Shown here: positions 34,477 through 43,177 of the stretch, one piece after another
Numbering within the stretch: the stretch's first letter is position 1
How the letters are laid out: every line of letters starts with the position of its first letter
DNA from: Bacteroidales bacterium
GTDB lineage: Bacteria > Bacteroidota > Bacteroidia > Bacteroidales > UBA3824
DNA length: 64,000 bases
Reading direction: 5' to 3'
Assembly: GCA_016293845.1 (NCBI GenBank)
Contig: JAEDDH010000005.1
Location: forward strand, 111,223-175,222
Position numbers and translations under genes: made by a program
The notes under the pieces: generated by a model
The model's database searches: none
The model's input: the letters and a program-made list of their open reading frames with translations, nothing else
Told to the model about the DNA's origin: nothing

Positions 34477-34722
34477 ATGGCGCAATCATCGTTAATACAG
34501 GCACAGTTTACGGCGTTGGCAATTGGGGCTACTGCTAAGGATTTGGGTATATCTGACACCGAATTGTACAACCGTCTTAAACGTGTGGGGCTGATAAAGC
34601 ACTTGCTAATAGATTGTTATGATGTTCTCCATACCGAAAGTATAAATGGTGTGATTTGGAATGTGAAGGAAGCCTTAAAGAATTGTGAAGCAAAATTTTC
34701 TGAAAAAGGAGGTTCGTTATGA
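34477..34722 (+). CDS. Small DUF3791-like protein (possible antitoxin or toxin)
   Basis: An 81-residue protein. LGISDTELYNRLKRVGLIKH and CYDVLHTESINGVIWNV match DUF3791, a family of tiny proteins with a conserved YDVLHT core that is often found in toxin-antitoxin-like pairs. The next gene overlaps it by 4 bases (ATGA), a classic TA arrangement. It interrupts the spacing between the BrxD-like ATPase and the helicase. No toxic activity can be predicted from the sequence. Confidence 0.6.
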   Translation: MAQSSLIQAQFTALAIGATAKDLGISDTELYNRLKRVGLIKHLLIDCYDVLHTESINGVIWNVKEALKNCEAKFSEKGGSL

Positions 34723-34943
34723 GAGATCAGGTTTTATGGCGTAAGACAGGAAGAATAGCCGCAATTCTTGCTGAGCGACTTGGTGTCGATATCGAACGCG
34801 CTTTCGATATCTTTTACAATTCTCACGAATACGAATTGTTTGCTAATCCCGACAGCGGATTGCAGTCGCTTAGCGACGAATATATTCTTAATGATTTGAT
34901 TAACGAATTAAAGTTAAATTCTGTCACCTCTACAACCAACTAA
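34719..34943 (+). CDS. Small partner protein of the DUF3791-like gene
   Basis: A 74-residue protein beginning MRDQVLWRKTGRIAAILAER, then RAFDIFYNSHEYELFANPDS and YILNDLINELK. This pattern is shared by tiny proteins that usually sit directly next to DUF3791 genes. It starts inside the stop of its neighbour and ends 2 bp before the helicase gene, so the helicase is translationally tied to it. Helical, no catalytic residues visible. The pair may act as an addiction or activation switch for the operon. That is inference. Confidence 0.6.
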   Translation: MRDQVLWRKTGRIAAILAERLGVDIERAFDIFYNSHEYELFANPDSGLQSLSDEYILNDLINELKLNSVTSTTN

Positions 34944-34945
34944 CT

Positions 34946-37204
34946 ATGGACGTCTTCAACCGATATTCGCCGTTTATTCAGGATTATATTTACCGCAATG
35001 GGTGGCAGACGCTGAGGGCGGTGCAGAATGCGGCAGGTGAGGCTATCTTTACCACAAACGCCGATGTGCTGCTGTGCGCCTCTACCGCGTCGGGCAAAAC
35101 CGAGGCTGCGTTTTTCCCTATGCTGACCCTCTTAGACGAAGACCCTTCTAAATCTGTTGGAATACTTTATATAGCACCCCTTAAAGCATTGATCAACGAC
35201 CAATTCGGTAGGCTTGAAGAACTTTGTCAAGAGGTGGCCATTCCCGTTACCCGTTGGCACGGCGATGTGTCGCAAAGCAAAAAGCGAAAACTGCTAAACC
35301 ATCCCGCTGGTGTGTTGCAGATTACTCCCGAATCGCTTGAAGCACTGTTGATTACCAAGCACGCTATGATTCCGTCGCTATTTTGCGATCTGAGGTTTAT
35401 AGTTATCGACGAAATTCACTCTTTATTGCGGGGCGATAGAGGCTATCAGACTTTCTGCCTTATTCAGCGGCTCTGCTCTATTTCCGATTGCAACCCTCGC
35501 CGTATTGGTCTTTCTGCCACAATAGGCAATCCCGTTGAGGCTGGACGTTTCTTATCTTCGGGAAGCGGTCACCAAACTGTTATTCCAAAAATTGAAGGCA
35601 CAAAAGACCGTTGGAGGCTATCTGTAGAGCACTTCTTTAACACTGCGCCACAAGCATCTGACGATAAAACTGAGCAAATCTCTACGCCTGTGCCCGATGC
35701 GCCCACCGATACTGCTCCAAAGGCTTCCGACCCGGGTATAGGTTATATTTTTGAACACACCAAAGATGCCAAGTGCTTGATTTTTACCAATTCACGCGAG
35801 GAGTGCGAAAGCGTCTGCCAACAACTTCGCCAATATTGCGAGGTAAACGGTGAACCCGATCGTTTTCTTATTCATCACGGAAACCTCTCTGTATCGTATC
35901 GCGAGAGTGCCGAGGAGGATATGAAAGACGATGAATCGTTGATGTCGGTGTGCGCCACAGCAACATTGGAACTCGGTATCGACATCGGACGTTTGGAGCG
36001 TGCGTTTCATATCGACGCACCGTTTACTGTTTCGGGATTTCTGCAACGTCTCGGCCGCACTGGTCGCCGTGGAAACCCCTCTGAAATGCACTTTGTTATG
36101 CGTGAGGAGCATCCCGAATCGCGTGCTATGCTGCCCGACAATATTCCGTGGTATTTGATTCAGACTATTGCGCTGATACAGTTGTACATAGAGGAGCGTT
36201 TTGTAGAGCCGCCGCGAACAGGTCGTCTGCCGTTTAGCCTGCTTTATCACCAGACTATGAGCACTTTGGCTTCGTGTGGCGAAATGACCGCCGCCGAACT
36301 TGCTTCGCGTATCCTCACTCTCAGCGTTTTCAAAACTATCTCGCAAGACGATTACCGCATACTATTGCGCCATCTTTTGAAAACCGACCATATTGTACGC
36401 ACCGAAAACGGAGGACTTATTACGGGTCTTACCGGCGAGCGAGTTGTCAATAACTACAAGTTTTACGCTGTGTTTCAAGAAAATTTGGAATATACAGTTC
36501 GTAGTGATTCTCAGGAACTTGGCACAATAGTAAAGCCGCCGCCAGTGGGAGAGAAGATTGCCATTGCGGGTCGTGTGTGGGCTGTGGATAGCGTTGACCA
36601 CAATCGTCACGAGGTTTACTGCACATTGGTTAAGGGACGTGTTCCGGCATATTTTGGCGATTGCGCGGGCGATATTCATACCCGAATTCTTGAAAAAATG
36701 CATTCGGTGCTAAACGGCTCAGAATCATACCGCTACCTTATGCGCAATGCAGTTTTCCGTCTGCGCGACGCACGAGAATTGTTTCAAAAGTCGGGGTTGG
36801 CTCATAATCCGCTCATTAATCTTGGCGGCAGTATGTGGGCATTGTTTCCGTGGCTCGGCACCTACGCTTTTATTGCCTTGGAGCGGTTTTTGAAAATACG
36901 TTGCGGCGCACGGCTTGGTATTAAGGGACTTAGTCCGTGCCGACCTTACTATATGCAGTTTACTATGCGCACCTCTGCTGAGGAGTTTTATCAAATCACC
37001 ACCGAGGAGGCGCAGGTAGATTTTGACCCTCTTACGCTCGTTTACCGCGACGAAAACCCCATTTTTGAAAAATACGACATCTACGTTCCCGAAGAACTCA
37101 TCAAAAAAGGTTTCGCCTACGGCGTTCTCGATATTAAAGGTATGAAAGAAAGAGTTAAACAATGGAGTGGCGGTGTTTCTATTTCCGCTAAAAATATTTC
37201 GTAA
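34946..37204 (+). CDS. Lhr/BrxHI-like superfamily 2 helicase
   Basis: A 752-residue DExH helicase. Motif I is CASTASGKTEAAFFP (Lys51). Ia is YIAPLKALINDQ. Motif II is VIDEIHSLL (Asp155, Glu156, His158). Motif III is LSATIGNP. Motif V is CATATLELGIDIG. Motif VI is QRLGRTGRRG. The rest resembles the C-terminal module of Lhr-type helicases, ending near residue 750, shorter than full Lhr (about 1500). BrxHI in BREX type 2 has the same build. Known biology: Lhr proteins move 3' to 5' on DNA or RNA-DNA hybrids. Together with the TerB_N and BrxD-like genes it forms a probable anti-phage or DNA-surveillance operon. A small promoter for the modification gene starts at its end. Confidence 0.9.
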   Translation: MDVFNRYSPFIQDYIYRNGWQTLRAVQNAAGEAIFTTNADVLLCASTASGKTEAAFFPMLTLLDEDPSKSVGILYIAPLKALINDQFGRLEELCQEVAIPVTRWHGDVSQSKKRKLLNHPAGVLQITPESLEALLITKHAMIPSLFCDLRFIVIDEIHSLLRGDRGYQTFCLIQRLCSISDCNPRRIGLSATIGNPVEAGRFLSSGSGHQTVIPKIEGTKDRWRLSVEHFFNTAPQASDDKTEQISTPVPDAPTDTAPKASDPGIGYIFEHTKDAKCLIFTNSREECESVCQQLRQYCEVNGEPDRFLIHHGNLSVSYRESAEEDMKDDESLMSVCATATLELGIDIGRLERAFHIDAPFTVSGFLQRLGRTGRRGNPSEMHFVMREEHPESRAMLPDNIPWYLIQTIALIQLYIEERFVEPPRTGRLPFSLLYHQTMSTLASCGEMTAAELASRILTLSVFKTISQDDYRILLRHLLKTDHIVRTENGGLITGLTGERVVNNYKFYAVFQENLEYTVRSDSQELGTIVKPPPVGEKIAIAGRVWAVDSVDHNRHEVYCTLVKGRVPAYFGDCAGDIHTRILEKMHSVLNGSESYRYLMRNAVFRLRDARELFQKSGLAHNPLINLGGSMWALFPWLGTYAFIALERFLKIRCGARLGIKGLSPCRPYYMQFTMRTSAEEFYQITTEEAQVDFDPLTLVYRDENPIFEKYDIYVPEELIKKGFAYGVLDIKGMKERVKQWSGGVSISAKNIS

Positions 37205-37232
37205 TTTAAAAACTAATTGTTATTTTTGCGGT

Positions 37233-38585
37233 ATGGAAACTATAAAATTCATCGACCTTTTTGCTGGTATTGGCGGCATTCGTTGCGGTTTTGAAAACGC
37301 CTTCCGAAAGGCAGGTTATAGGACAGAGTGCGTGCTGACATCCGAAATCAAATCGTATGCTGTTAAAGTCCTCAAAGCAAATCATCCTGACGAAATTGTA
37401 AGCGGAGACATAACCAAAATAAAAGCCTCTGATATAGAGGATTTTGACTTTTTACTTGCGGGATTTCCTTGTCAGGCATTTTCATACGCAGGCAAACGAC
37501 TTGGTTTTACAGATACACGGGGAACGATGTTTTTTGAAGTAGAAAGGATTTTGAGAGAAAAACGTCCGTATGGATTTATCCTCGAAAATGTGGAAGGTCT
37601 TGTAACGCACGACAGAGCCAATCCAAAAGATAAAATAGGTAGGACTTTTACAACTATCCTTCAAAAACTTGACGAATTAGGTTATAGAGTCTCGTGGCGT
37701 GTGCTTAACTCCAAGAATTTTGGGCTGGCTCAGGAACGAAAACGAATCTATATCGTCGGAACATTGAATGCTCAGGTGAGTCTCGACTATTTTATGTCTA
37801 AATTTTCAAAAATCGGCGATATTCTCGAAACAGGCAAACCTACCGAAACATCCACTTTTATAAAACTTTTGCTTGCACATTATACACCTGAACAACTTAA
37901 CGGTAAGTCTATCAAGGATAAACGAGGAGGAAGTGACAATATTCATAGTTGGGATATCGAACTTAAAGGCTCGGTTTCAAAGGAACAAAAGATACTTCTT
38001 GATAAGATGTTTAAAGAACGACGGAAAAAGAAATGGGCGGCGGAGTTTGGCATAAGGTGGATGGATGGAATGCCATTAACCTTGAAACAGATTTCAACTT
38101 TCTTTGTTCATCCCGACCTTTACAATATGCTCGAAGATCTTGTTTCTAAGGGATATTTGAAAAAAGAACATCCTAAAAAAATTGTGGTTAAACATACAGA
38201 ACTTGGCGACCAAGAATCAAGAGAACAAGACGAAACTCTTCCACTCGGTTATAATATCGTTGCAGGAAAACTGAGTTTTGAAATCAGTAAGATTCTTTCT
38301 CCATCAGGTATTGCACCCACTATGGTCGCTATGGATATGAAAAAAAATTATGTAGTTGACGGCGATGGACTTAGACCGTTGACCTTTCGTGAAGGTCTGC
38401 GACTCTTTGGTTATCCCGAAGATTTTAAATTTCCGATTGAGAATACTCACGACGGCTACGATCTTTTGGGAAATACCGTTGCAGTGCCTGTTATTCAAGC
38501 CGTTGCTGAACGCTTAGAAAAGGAGTTTACAAAACATAAAGGAGAAGATTATTATGAAGAAGGCTACCTCAGAGCAAGTGTTTGA
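37233..38585 (+). CDS. C5-cytosine DNA methyltransferase of a type II R-M system
   Basis: I start at the ATG at 37233, which gives METIKFIDLFAGIGGIRCGF (motif I). The longer reading from 37167 adds a poor N-terminus lying inside the helicase gene. 450 residues. Motif IV is GFPCQAFSYAG (nucleophile Cys80). Motif VI is ENVEGL. Motif VIII is QERKRIYIVG. Motifs IX-X are RPLTFREGLRLFGYPEDF and LLGNTVAVPVI. The stretch between VIII and IX (KWAAEFGIRWMDGMPLTLKQ) forms the target recognition part and resembles M.NlaIV/M.NgoBV-type enzymes that modify GGNNCC. The specificity is a guess. The gene overlaps the nuclease gene by 32 bp. A TATTTTTG box at 37221-37228 may give it its own promoter, which would allow modification before restriction. 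Confidence 0.92.
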   Translation: METIKFIDLFAGIGGIRCGFENAFRKAGYRTECVLTSEIKSYAVKVLKANHPDEIVSGDITKIKASDIEDFDFLLAGFPCQAFSYAGKRLGFTDTRGTMFFEVERILREKRPYGFILENVEGLVTHDRANPKDKIGRTFTTILQKLDELGYRVSWRVLNSKNFGLAQERKRIYIVGTLNAQVSLDYFMSKFSKIGDILETGKPTETSTFIKLLLAHYTPEQLNGKSIKDKRGGSDNIHSWDIELKGSVSKEQKILLDKMFKERRKKKWAAEFGIRWMDGMPLTLKQISTFFVHPDLYNMLEDLVSKGYLKKEHPKKIVVKHTELGDQESREQDETLPLGYNIVAGKLSFEISKILSPSGIAPTMVAMDMKKNYVVDGDGLRPLTFREGLRLFGYPEDFKFPIENTHDGYDLLGNTVAVPVIQAVAERLEKEFTKHKGEDYYEEGYLRASV

Positions 38586-39282
38586 AAAACTGCAAAAGCA
38601 ACTCAAAAAGAACTGCAATGGCGCAATCAAATTTGAGTTATCTGATTTTGAAATCATTGTTAAACAGAATAATGTAGTTGGCAATATTTTAGAAGAATGG
38701 CTTGATAAATGGATGACTGAATCCGGGTTCAGCCACGATTATAATCACGCCCAATCTTCCCCTGATTTTTGGCTCGATGTCGATAATCACGATACAGAAT
38801 GGCTTGAAATCAAAGCCTTTACGGGTTCACCTAATTTTGACATTGCTAATATGATGTCTTACATCACCGAAGTGATAGAGAAACCGTGGAAACTGCATTC
38901 CAAATACCTGTGTCTAAAATACAAAATGGACGAAGAGTCAGGCATCGTAACGGTCAGCGATGCTTGGCTAAAAAGTGTATGGGAGATTTCTTGCCCGAGT
39001 TCAAAATGGGCTGTGAAAGTACAAGATAAGAAGGGTGTTATTTACAACCTCCGTCCTGCTACTTGGTATTCTAAGTCAACGCAATATCCTATTTTCCAAT
39101 CTCTTGAACATTTTTTATCTGCACTCGACTATGTTTTGAAAACTTATTCTCCAACTGCTAAAATTGGTATGACTTGGCGCAAGGACGTTATCAAAGCATA
39201 CAAAAAACAATATGGCAAGACGCTTGACATTCCTTTGTGGCAAGATATTGCAGAATTGTACGCTGAGCGAGAAAAAGAGTAG
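38554..39282 (+). CDS. NgoBV/NlaIV-like type II restriction endonuclease
   Basis: A 242-residue protein. A PD-(D/E)XK core is visible: SSPDFWLDVDNHDTEWLEIKAF (Asp near residue 70, then E-x-K in LEIKAF at about residue 90). An N-terminal helical region and a C-terminal helical tail (MTWRKDVIKAYKKQYGK) surround it. The layout matches the NgoBV family, whose members cut GGNNCC. It is translationally coupled to the cytosine methyltransferase, whose 3' end it overlaps, and it forms a complete type II system. The site recognised is inferred from the family only. No control (C) protein gene lies nearby. Confidence 0.8.
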   Translation: MKKATSEQVFEKLQKQLKKNCNGAIKFELSDFEIIVKQNNVVGNILEEWLDKWMTESGFSHDYNHAQSSPDFWLDVDNHDTEWLEIKAFTGSPNFDIANMMSYITEVIEKPWKLHSKYLCLKYKMDEESGIVTVSDAWLKSVWEISCPSSKWAVKVQDKKGVIYNLRPATWYSKSTQYPIFQSLEHFLSALDYVLKTYSPTAKIGMTWRKDVIKAYKKQYGKTLDIPLWQDIAELYAEREKE

Positions 39283-39321
39283 AATTCTATTTTATACGTT
39301 CGTTTGATAGTGAAGATATTA

Positions 39322-39444
39322 ATGCGAATAAGAAATCTTGTGTTTGTTTTCAAAATCACACAACGTCAATTAGATGTATACATCGTTAGTGGAAAATATC
39401 CACTTGGAGAAAATCTCGCTAATGAACATTTTCGTCTTAAATAA
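39322..39444 (+). CDS. Possible 40-residue peptide in the spacer after the R-M genes
   Basis: The 181-bp spacer between the restriction gene and the convergent dehydrogenase gene holds a short reading frame, MRIRNLVFVFKITQRQLDV and on to NEHFRLK. There is no good ribosome site or family match. A small hairpin AGTGGA/TCCACT (39388-39404) lies inside it. It may be a remnant rather than a gene. Confidence 0.2.
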   Translation: MRIRNLVFVFKITQRQLDVYIVSGKYPLGENLANEHFRLK

Positions 39445-39463
39445 TTACCTTCCAAACTTTGCG

Positions 39464-40507
39464 TTAATCCTCCCTTATCACCGCTTCTTCAAAATCTTTA
39501 CTTATTGCTATAAATTCGGCAAACACATTGTCGGTCATAGGGATACCGGTTTTTAGGCGTTCGGCTTTGCGGCGTTTTTCGGGGTCGCCGGGAATCATCA
39601 CCTCTTTGCCTTCGAGCGGACGCATTGAGCGGATAAACTCTGCCAAAGCCTTCATTCGTTTGGCAAAATCGCTCACTTTGGTAAATTTGCTGATGTCTAT
39701 TGCGTGAAAAAAGTGCGAGATACCACGTTTTTTGGTCATATCAGAATGGAACATTGGCATAAGATCTTTGCCTAAAACGCTACCTGTGAGTACACTACAT
39801 AAAATCTCCACCATCATTCCAAGTCCAAATCCTTTGTAGTCGTCAATAGGACGAACGCATCGGGCGGCGTGAGGGTCGGTGGTGAAATGACCCTCGGCAT
39901 CGTAGGCGCAACCGTCTTCAAGTGTTAGTCCCGCTTCTTTATAGTTACGCACATGGTTCCAAGAGATTACGCTTGTTGCCATATCAAGGCTGAGAGGTTC
40001 TTCGCCCTCGATGGGACACGCAAAGCATATCGGATTTGTTCCAAACATAGGTTCCACAGCGTTGAAAGCCTTTACAAGTGAGTTTGTATTGGTGAACGCG
40101 AATCCAAGCATATTGTGTTTGGCGGCGTAGATGGTGAAATATTCTGCCGCTCCAAAATGCGACGAGTTTCGCACAGCGCAACATCCTGAACCGTTTTTGG
40201 AAGCCATATCTATGCAGAAATCCATAGCGAAACGTCCTGCGTGGTGACCTATTGCACCGTCGGCGTCGATAAGTTTGGCAGAGCCGCTGTCTTTGATAAT
40301 TCTGAATTGCGGTTTGCGGTTTATTCTGCCCAACTGAAAACCTTCTAAGTAATGCGGAAACAGCGCAAGACCGTGCGTATCAATACCTTTGAGCGATGCA
40401 TCAATAATGCTTTCGGTCAAATGGTCGATAGATTCTTGGTCTACGCGGTTCTCTTTAAGTATTCGGCGGATAATTTCAGCCGTCTTTTTGTGATCGAGGT
40501 ATCTCAT
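39464..40507 (-). CDS. Ldh2/malate-lactate dehydrogenase-family oxidoreductase
   Basis: A 347-residue NAD(P)-dependent enzyme of the YlbC/AllD/ComC family, which has its own fold distinct from Rossmann LDH. Family markers are SLKGIDTHGLALFPHY (His near residue 45), the VRNSSHFGAAEYF loop with a catalytic His (about 118) and PMFGTNPICFACP (about 155). A downstream DDYKGFGLGMMVEIL is also present. Substrates of relatives include malate, ureidoglycolate, 2,3-diketogulonate and sulfolactate. The substrate here is not clear, and no pathway genes are adjacent. pyrH follows upstream on the same strand with a 33-bp gap. Confidence 0.88.
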   Translation of the reverse strand: MRYLDHKKTAEIIRRILKENRVDQESIDHLTESIIDASLKGIDTHGLALFPHYLEGFQLGRINRKPQFRIIKDSGSAKLIDADGAIGHHAGRFAMDFCIDMASKNGSGCCAVRNSSHFGAAEYFTIYAAKHNMLGFAFTNTNSLVKAFNAVEPMFGTNPICFACPIEGEEPLSLDMATSVISWNHVRNYKEAGLTLEDGCAYDAEGHFTTDPHAARCVRPIDDYKGFGLGMMVEILCSVLTGSVLGKDLMPMFHSDMTKKRGISHFFHAIDISKFTKVSDFAKRMKALAEFIRSMRPLEGKEVMIPGDPEKRRKAERLKTGIPMTDNVFAEFIAISKDFEEAVIRED

Positions 40508-40540
40508 CTTTTTAGCAAATGTGTTATTTATTTGCTACAA

Positions 40541-41248
40541 TTATTTTACCAAAGTTCCAATTTTTTCGCCGTTTATTACTTTTTTCAAGTTGCCTTTTTG
40601 AGTCATATCAAAAACCATAATAGGCATTTTGTTTTCGCTGCACAGAGCAAATGCTGTGAGGTCCATTACTTTAAGTTTGCGGCTGATAGTTTCGTCGTAA
40701 GATATTTCGTTGAATTTTACAGCGTCAGGGTATTTCATCGGGTCTTTGTCGTAAATGCCGTCCACCTTTGTGCCCTTGATAAGGATGTCGGCATTGATTT
40801 CAACTGCACGTAATGCCGCTGCGCTGTCGGTGGTAAAGTATGGATTACCTGTTCCGCCTGAGAAAATTACCACGTGTCCTCTTTCTAATGCGTGGATGGC
40901 GCGGTTTCTTGAAAATCTTTCGGCGTAAGGCTCCATCAATGTGGAAGTTAACACTTTGGCTTTTCCTCCGAGAGCCTCAATTTCGCTTTGAATAGCAATG
41001 GCGTTGATAGTTGTGGCAAGCATTCCCATACTGTCGCCCTTGGTGCGTTCAATGCCCTTGCTTGTGCCGGTGAGTCCGCGGAAAATATTTCCTCCGCCCA
41101 CAACTATTCCCACCTGAACGCCATCGTTGGTAAGTTCCAAAATTTCTTTTCCAAATTCTTCGAGCGTAGAGGCGTTGATGCCGTAACGATCTTCGCCGGC
41201 AAGTGCTTCGCCGCTGAGTTTTAATAATATACGTTTGTATTTTACCAT
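40541..41248 (-). CDS. pyrH: UMP kinase
   Basis: A 235-residue amino-acid-kinase-family enzyme that converts UMP to UDP. The N-terminus YKRILLKLSGEALAGEDRYG, the IVVGGGNIFRG loop, the GDSMGMLATTINAIAIQ helix and ATVFSGGTGNPYFTTDSAA-type loop (here VVIFSGGTGNPYFTTDSAA) are all present. The Bacteroidetes TACATTTG box lies upstream at 41281-41288 on the minus strand. The gene is complete and followed by the dehydrogenase gene on the same strand. Confidence 0.97.
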   Translation of the reverse strand: MVKYKRILLKLSGEALAGEDRYGINASTLEEFGKEILELTNDGVQVGIVVGGGNIFRGLTGTSKGIERTKGDSMGMLATTINAIAIQSEIEALGGKAKVLTSTLMEPYAERFSRNRAIHALERGHVVIFSGGTGNPYFTTDSAAALRAVEINADILIKGTKVDGIYDKDPMKYPDAVKFNEISYDETISRKLKVMDLTAFALCSENKMPIMVFDMTQKGNLKKVINGEKIGTLVK

Positions 41249-41280
41249 TTGTGCTGTGTTTATAAGTTTGAGATTTAATG

Positions 41281-41288
41281 CAAATGTA
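41281..41288 (-). promoter_or_regulatory. Putative -7 element of pyrH
   Basis: The minus strand reads TACATTTG, a match to TAnnTTTG, about 33 bp before the pyrH start. No clear TTTG was found at the -33 position. Confidence 0.4.
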
Positions 41289-41294
41289 CGAAAT

Positions 41295-41744
41295 TTAATC
41301 GGGAAAATGTTTCCAATAATTTTCTTTTATAAATAGATTTTCTCTATTTTGGGCATCCCGAATCATTTTTTGGGTCTGTGGATTTTTCTTTATCGCTTTG
41401 GTTGTGATTAAAGTAAATGGGCAGATGTGCGATTTTAAATTACTTAAATTTATGTTTTTATCTAACCACGCTTTTAGCCAATGAAATTTTTTTATTACCT
41501 CCTTAATTTCGTTCGGTGGATACACTTCTATAAAAAATGCTTCACCATTATACACAATCGCATAAACCCAGCAGTTGCTTTCGGGATAAGATTTTTTTTG
41601 ACATTCATCTATATTTGCGCTACCGTCGATTAGTGAAGGGTTTTTGGGCTCGATGCGTTTTTTGTCGGCATTCTCCAAGGCTTGCAACCCCTTTACACAT
41701 TTCACCCCTGCTTGTGCCAATATGTTTTCTACGTTACTCTTCAT
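41295..41744 (-). CDS. Small protein of unknown function paired with an AAA ATPase
   Basis: A 149-residue cytoplasmic protein. An N-terminal helix (NVENILAQAGVKCVKGLQAL) is followed by a beta region (CWVYAIVYNGEAFFIEVYPPNE) and charged helices. No known catalytic motif. Its start lies inside the 3' end of the ATPase gene (11-bp overlap), so the two are translationally coupled and their products probably work together. I do not recognise the family. Two-gene ATPase plus small effector modules are frequent in phage defence, which makes this a candidate effector or regulator. Confidence 0.65.
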   Translation of the reverse strand: MKSNVENILAQAGVKCVKGLQALENADKKRIEPKNPSLIDGSANIDECQKKSYPESNCWVYAIVYNGEAFFIEVYPPNEIKEVIKKFHWLKAWLDKNINLSNLKSHICPFTLITTKAIKKNPQTQKMIRDAQNRENLFIKENYWKHFPD

Positions 41745-42786
41745 ATTTGTACATTAATTCGGTAGCGCGTGATATGAAGTTTGTGAGTCCGCCCCATTCG
41801 GCTTCGATAGTATTTTCGCTTAGGGTGTTGAGATTTGAGATATCTTTTACAGATGTTTCTCCGTTGTTATTCTCAAATGCGTAGACTTTTATTTTTTTGT
41901 TGGAAATGCTGTTTAAAGTACCACCGAACAATTCAGTCAAAAAACCGACTTGGTTTTGAGGCAGGTTGTTGATGGTCCACGCAAATTCTAATGGCACATT
42001 AGAATGAGTAGATATAATTATTTGCCTATCGTTAAGGTAGTTGTTGGTAATGATTTTCATAAAATCGAGCACTGCTTTTGGATGAAGACCAATTTCGGGC
42101 TCTTCTATAATAATGTTTTGTTGCTTGCCTATTTTGCTGAATCTTTCTAATGCCAAAAGCAGAGGCGTAAACTCTCGTTGACCGCTGCTCCACGCCATAT
42201 AGGGAATTATGTCGCCATTTAAGCGTAACACAAGACTGCTTCCTTTGGGTTCTTTTTTTAACCCTACTTCGGCATTATAGAAAATCGGGTTTTTAAAACC
42301 GTCGAATTTCAGAAAATCTGTTTTCTTTGCCGCTATTGAAGCGCGTTCATAGATTTGGTTGGTTAAATAATTAAGAAACAAGTTGATAACTTCGGGTGAT
42401 TCGGTAAAGTCGGTTGAAGATTTTAGTCGTCCTTCGTCGAAACACAAAGCGCGTTGGGCGGGAATGTAGAGTATATTGTCGTAGTTTCCATCGCCCATAT
42501 CCCATATTGTAGATTTGGTGATTTTGTTACCATTAAGTTCTATCAATGTGTCGTCGGTGAGAATATTGTCCATACTCTGACTGAAATATGCTTTTATTTT
42601 TTCTTCGGGTGTTCTTGGAAAAATTTCTTCGTAACGTTTTGATATTCCTTTTGATTCGTGCAGAAGTTTTAAAAGTTCCAAAAACAATGTCTTGCCCGAT
42701 GCCTGTTGACCTACGATAATAGTAAGGTCGCCAAATTCTACATCGGCTTCTTTTATTTGCCCAAAATTTCTAACTTTTAAATGCAT
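41734..42786 (-). CDS. OLD/SMC-like AAA ATPase (defence-type)
   Basis: A 350-residue ABC-type ATPase of the AAA_15/AAA_21 group. The start is MHLKVRNFGQIKEADVEFGD. Walker A is GQQASGKTLF (26-35). The ABC signature region is WSSGQREFTPLLLAL. Walker B is IIIEEPEIGLHPKAV, and the H-loop is IISTHSNVPLEFAW. It lacks a TOPRIM nuclease domain and therefore differs from full OLD proteins. Such stand-alone ATPases act with a second protein in systems such as Septu or other retron- or Abi-like modules. Here the partner is the overlapping 149-residue protein. A TATATTTG box lies at 42835-42842 on the minus strand. Confidence 0.85.
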   Translation of the reverse strand: MHLKVRNFGQIKEADVEFGDLTIIVGQQASGKTLFLELLKLLHESKGISKRYEEIFPRTPEEKIKAYFSQSMDNILTDDTLIELNGNKITKSTIWDMGDGNYDNILYIPAQRALCFDEGRLKSSTDFTESPEVINLFLNYLTNQIYERASIAAKKTDFLKFDGFKNPIFYNAEVGLKKEPKGSSLVLRLNGDIIPYMAWSSGQREFTPLLLALERFSKIGKQQNIIIEEPEIGLHPKAVLDFMKIITNNYLNDRQIIISTHSNVPLEFAWTINNLPQNQVGFLTELFGGTLNSISNKKIKVYAFENNNGETSVKDISNLNTLSENTIEAEWGGLTNFISRATELMYKYEE

Positions 42787-42908
42787 ATTTTATCTTCTTT
42801 TGTGCCGTAAAATTATTTATTTCTCTTTTACAATGCAAATATAAGGAATATTGTTTTATTTTTTTTACCTTTGCCCTGTATTATTTAATTAATTAATTTT
42901 ATATAATC

Positions 42909-43160
42909 GTGAAAACGCACCGATTGGAATACGACGCCAATGACAGAATTTCAAATATATTCGCCGACTGTTACGAAAACACCGCTATTACCAAAATTTC
43001 TACTTATGAATACGACAATGCCGGTCATTTGGTTAAGGACGTTTCTAAGGTCAATTATAAAGAAGACAACACTTCCGAAACCGACGAAATTACTTATAAC
43101 TATACCGACAACTGCTGCGAAAGTAGCACAGGAATAAAAACTTATTATAAACGAAAATAA
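42909..43160 (+). CDS. Small YD-repeat-like protein
   Basis: An 83-residue protein starting with GTG at 42909. It reads like two or three RHS/YD-type strands (RLEYDANDRISNIFADCY, then STYEYDNAGHLVKDVSK, then EITYNYTDNCCES). There is no signal peptide and no neighbouring RHS gene. It may be a solitary domain or a remnant. A TACCTTTG box at 42866-42873 and 18 bp spacing to the next gene suggest co-transcription with the AONS-like enzyme. Function unknown. Confidence 0.55.
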   Translation: MKTHRLEYDANDRISNIFADCYENTAITKISTYEYDNAGHLVKDVSKVNYKEDNTSETDEITYNYTDNCCESSTGIKTYYKRK

Positions 43161-43177
43161 CCATCATTATTTAAACT

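Noticed and set aside
34477..34943. HTH regulator for the defence operon
   Set aside because: Neither small protein shows a convincing helix-turn-helix. The DUF3791-type core fits better.
31616..37204. Complete BREX system
   Set aside because: PglX, PglZ and BrxC/PglY genes are absent, so only BREX-related components can be claimed.
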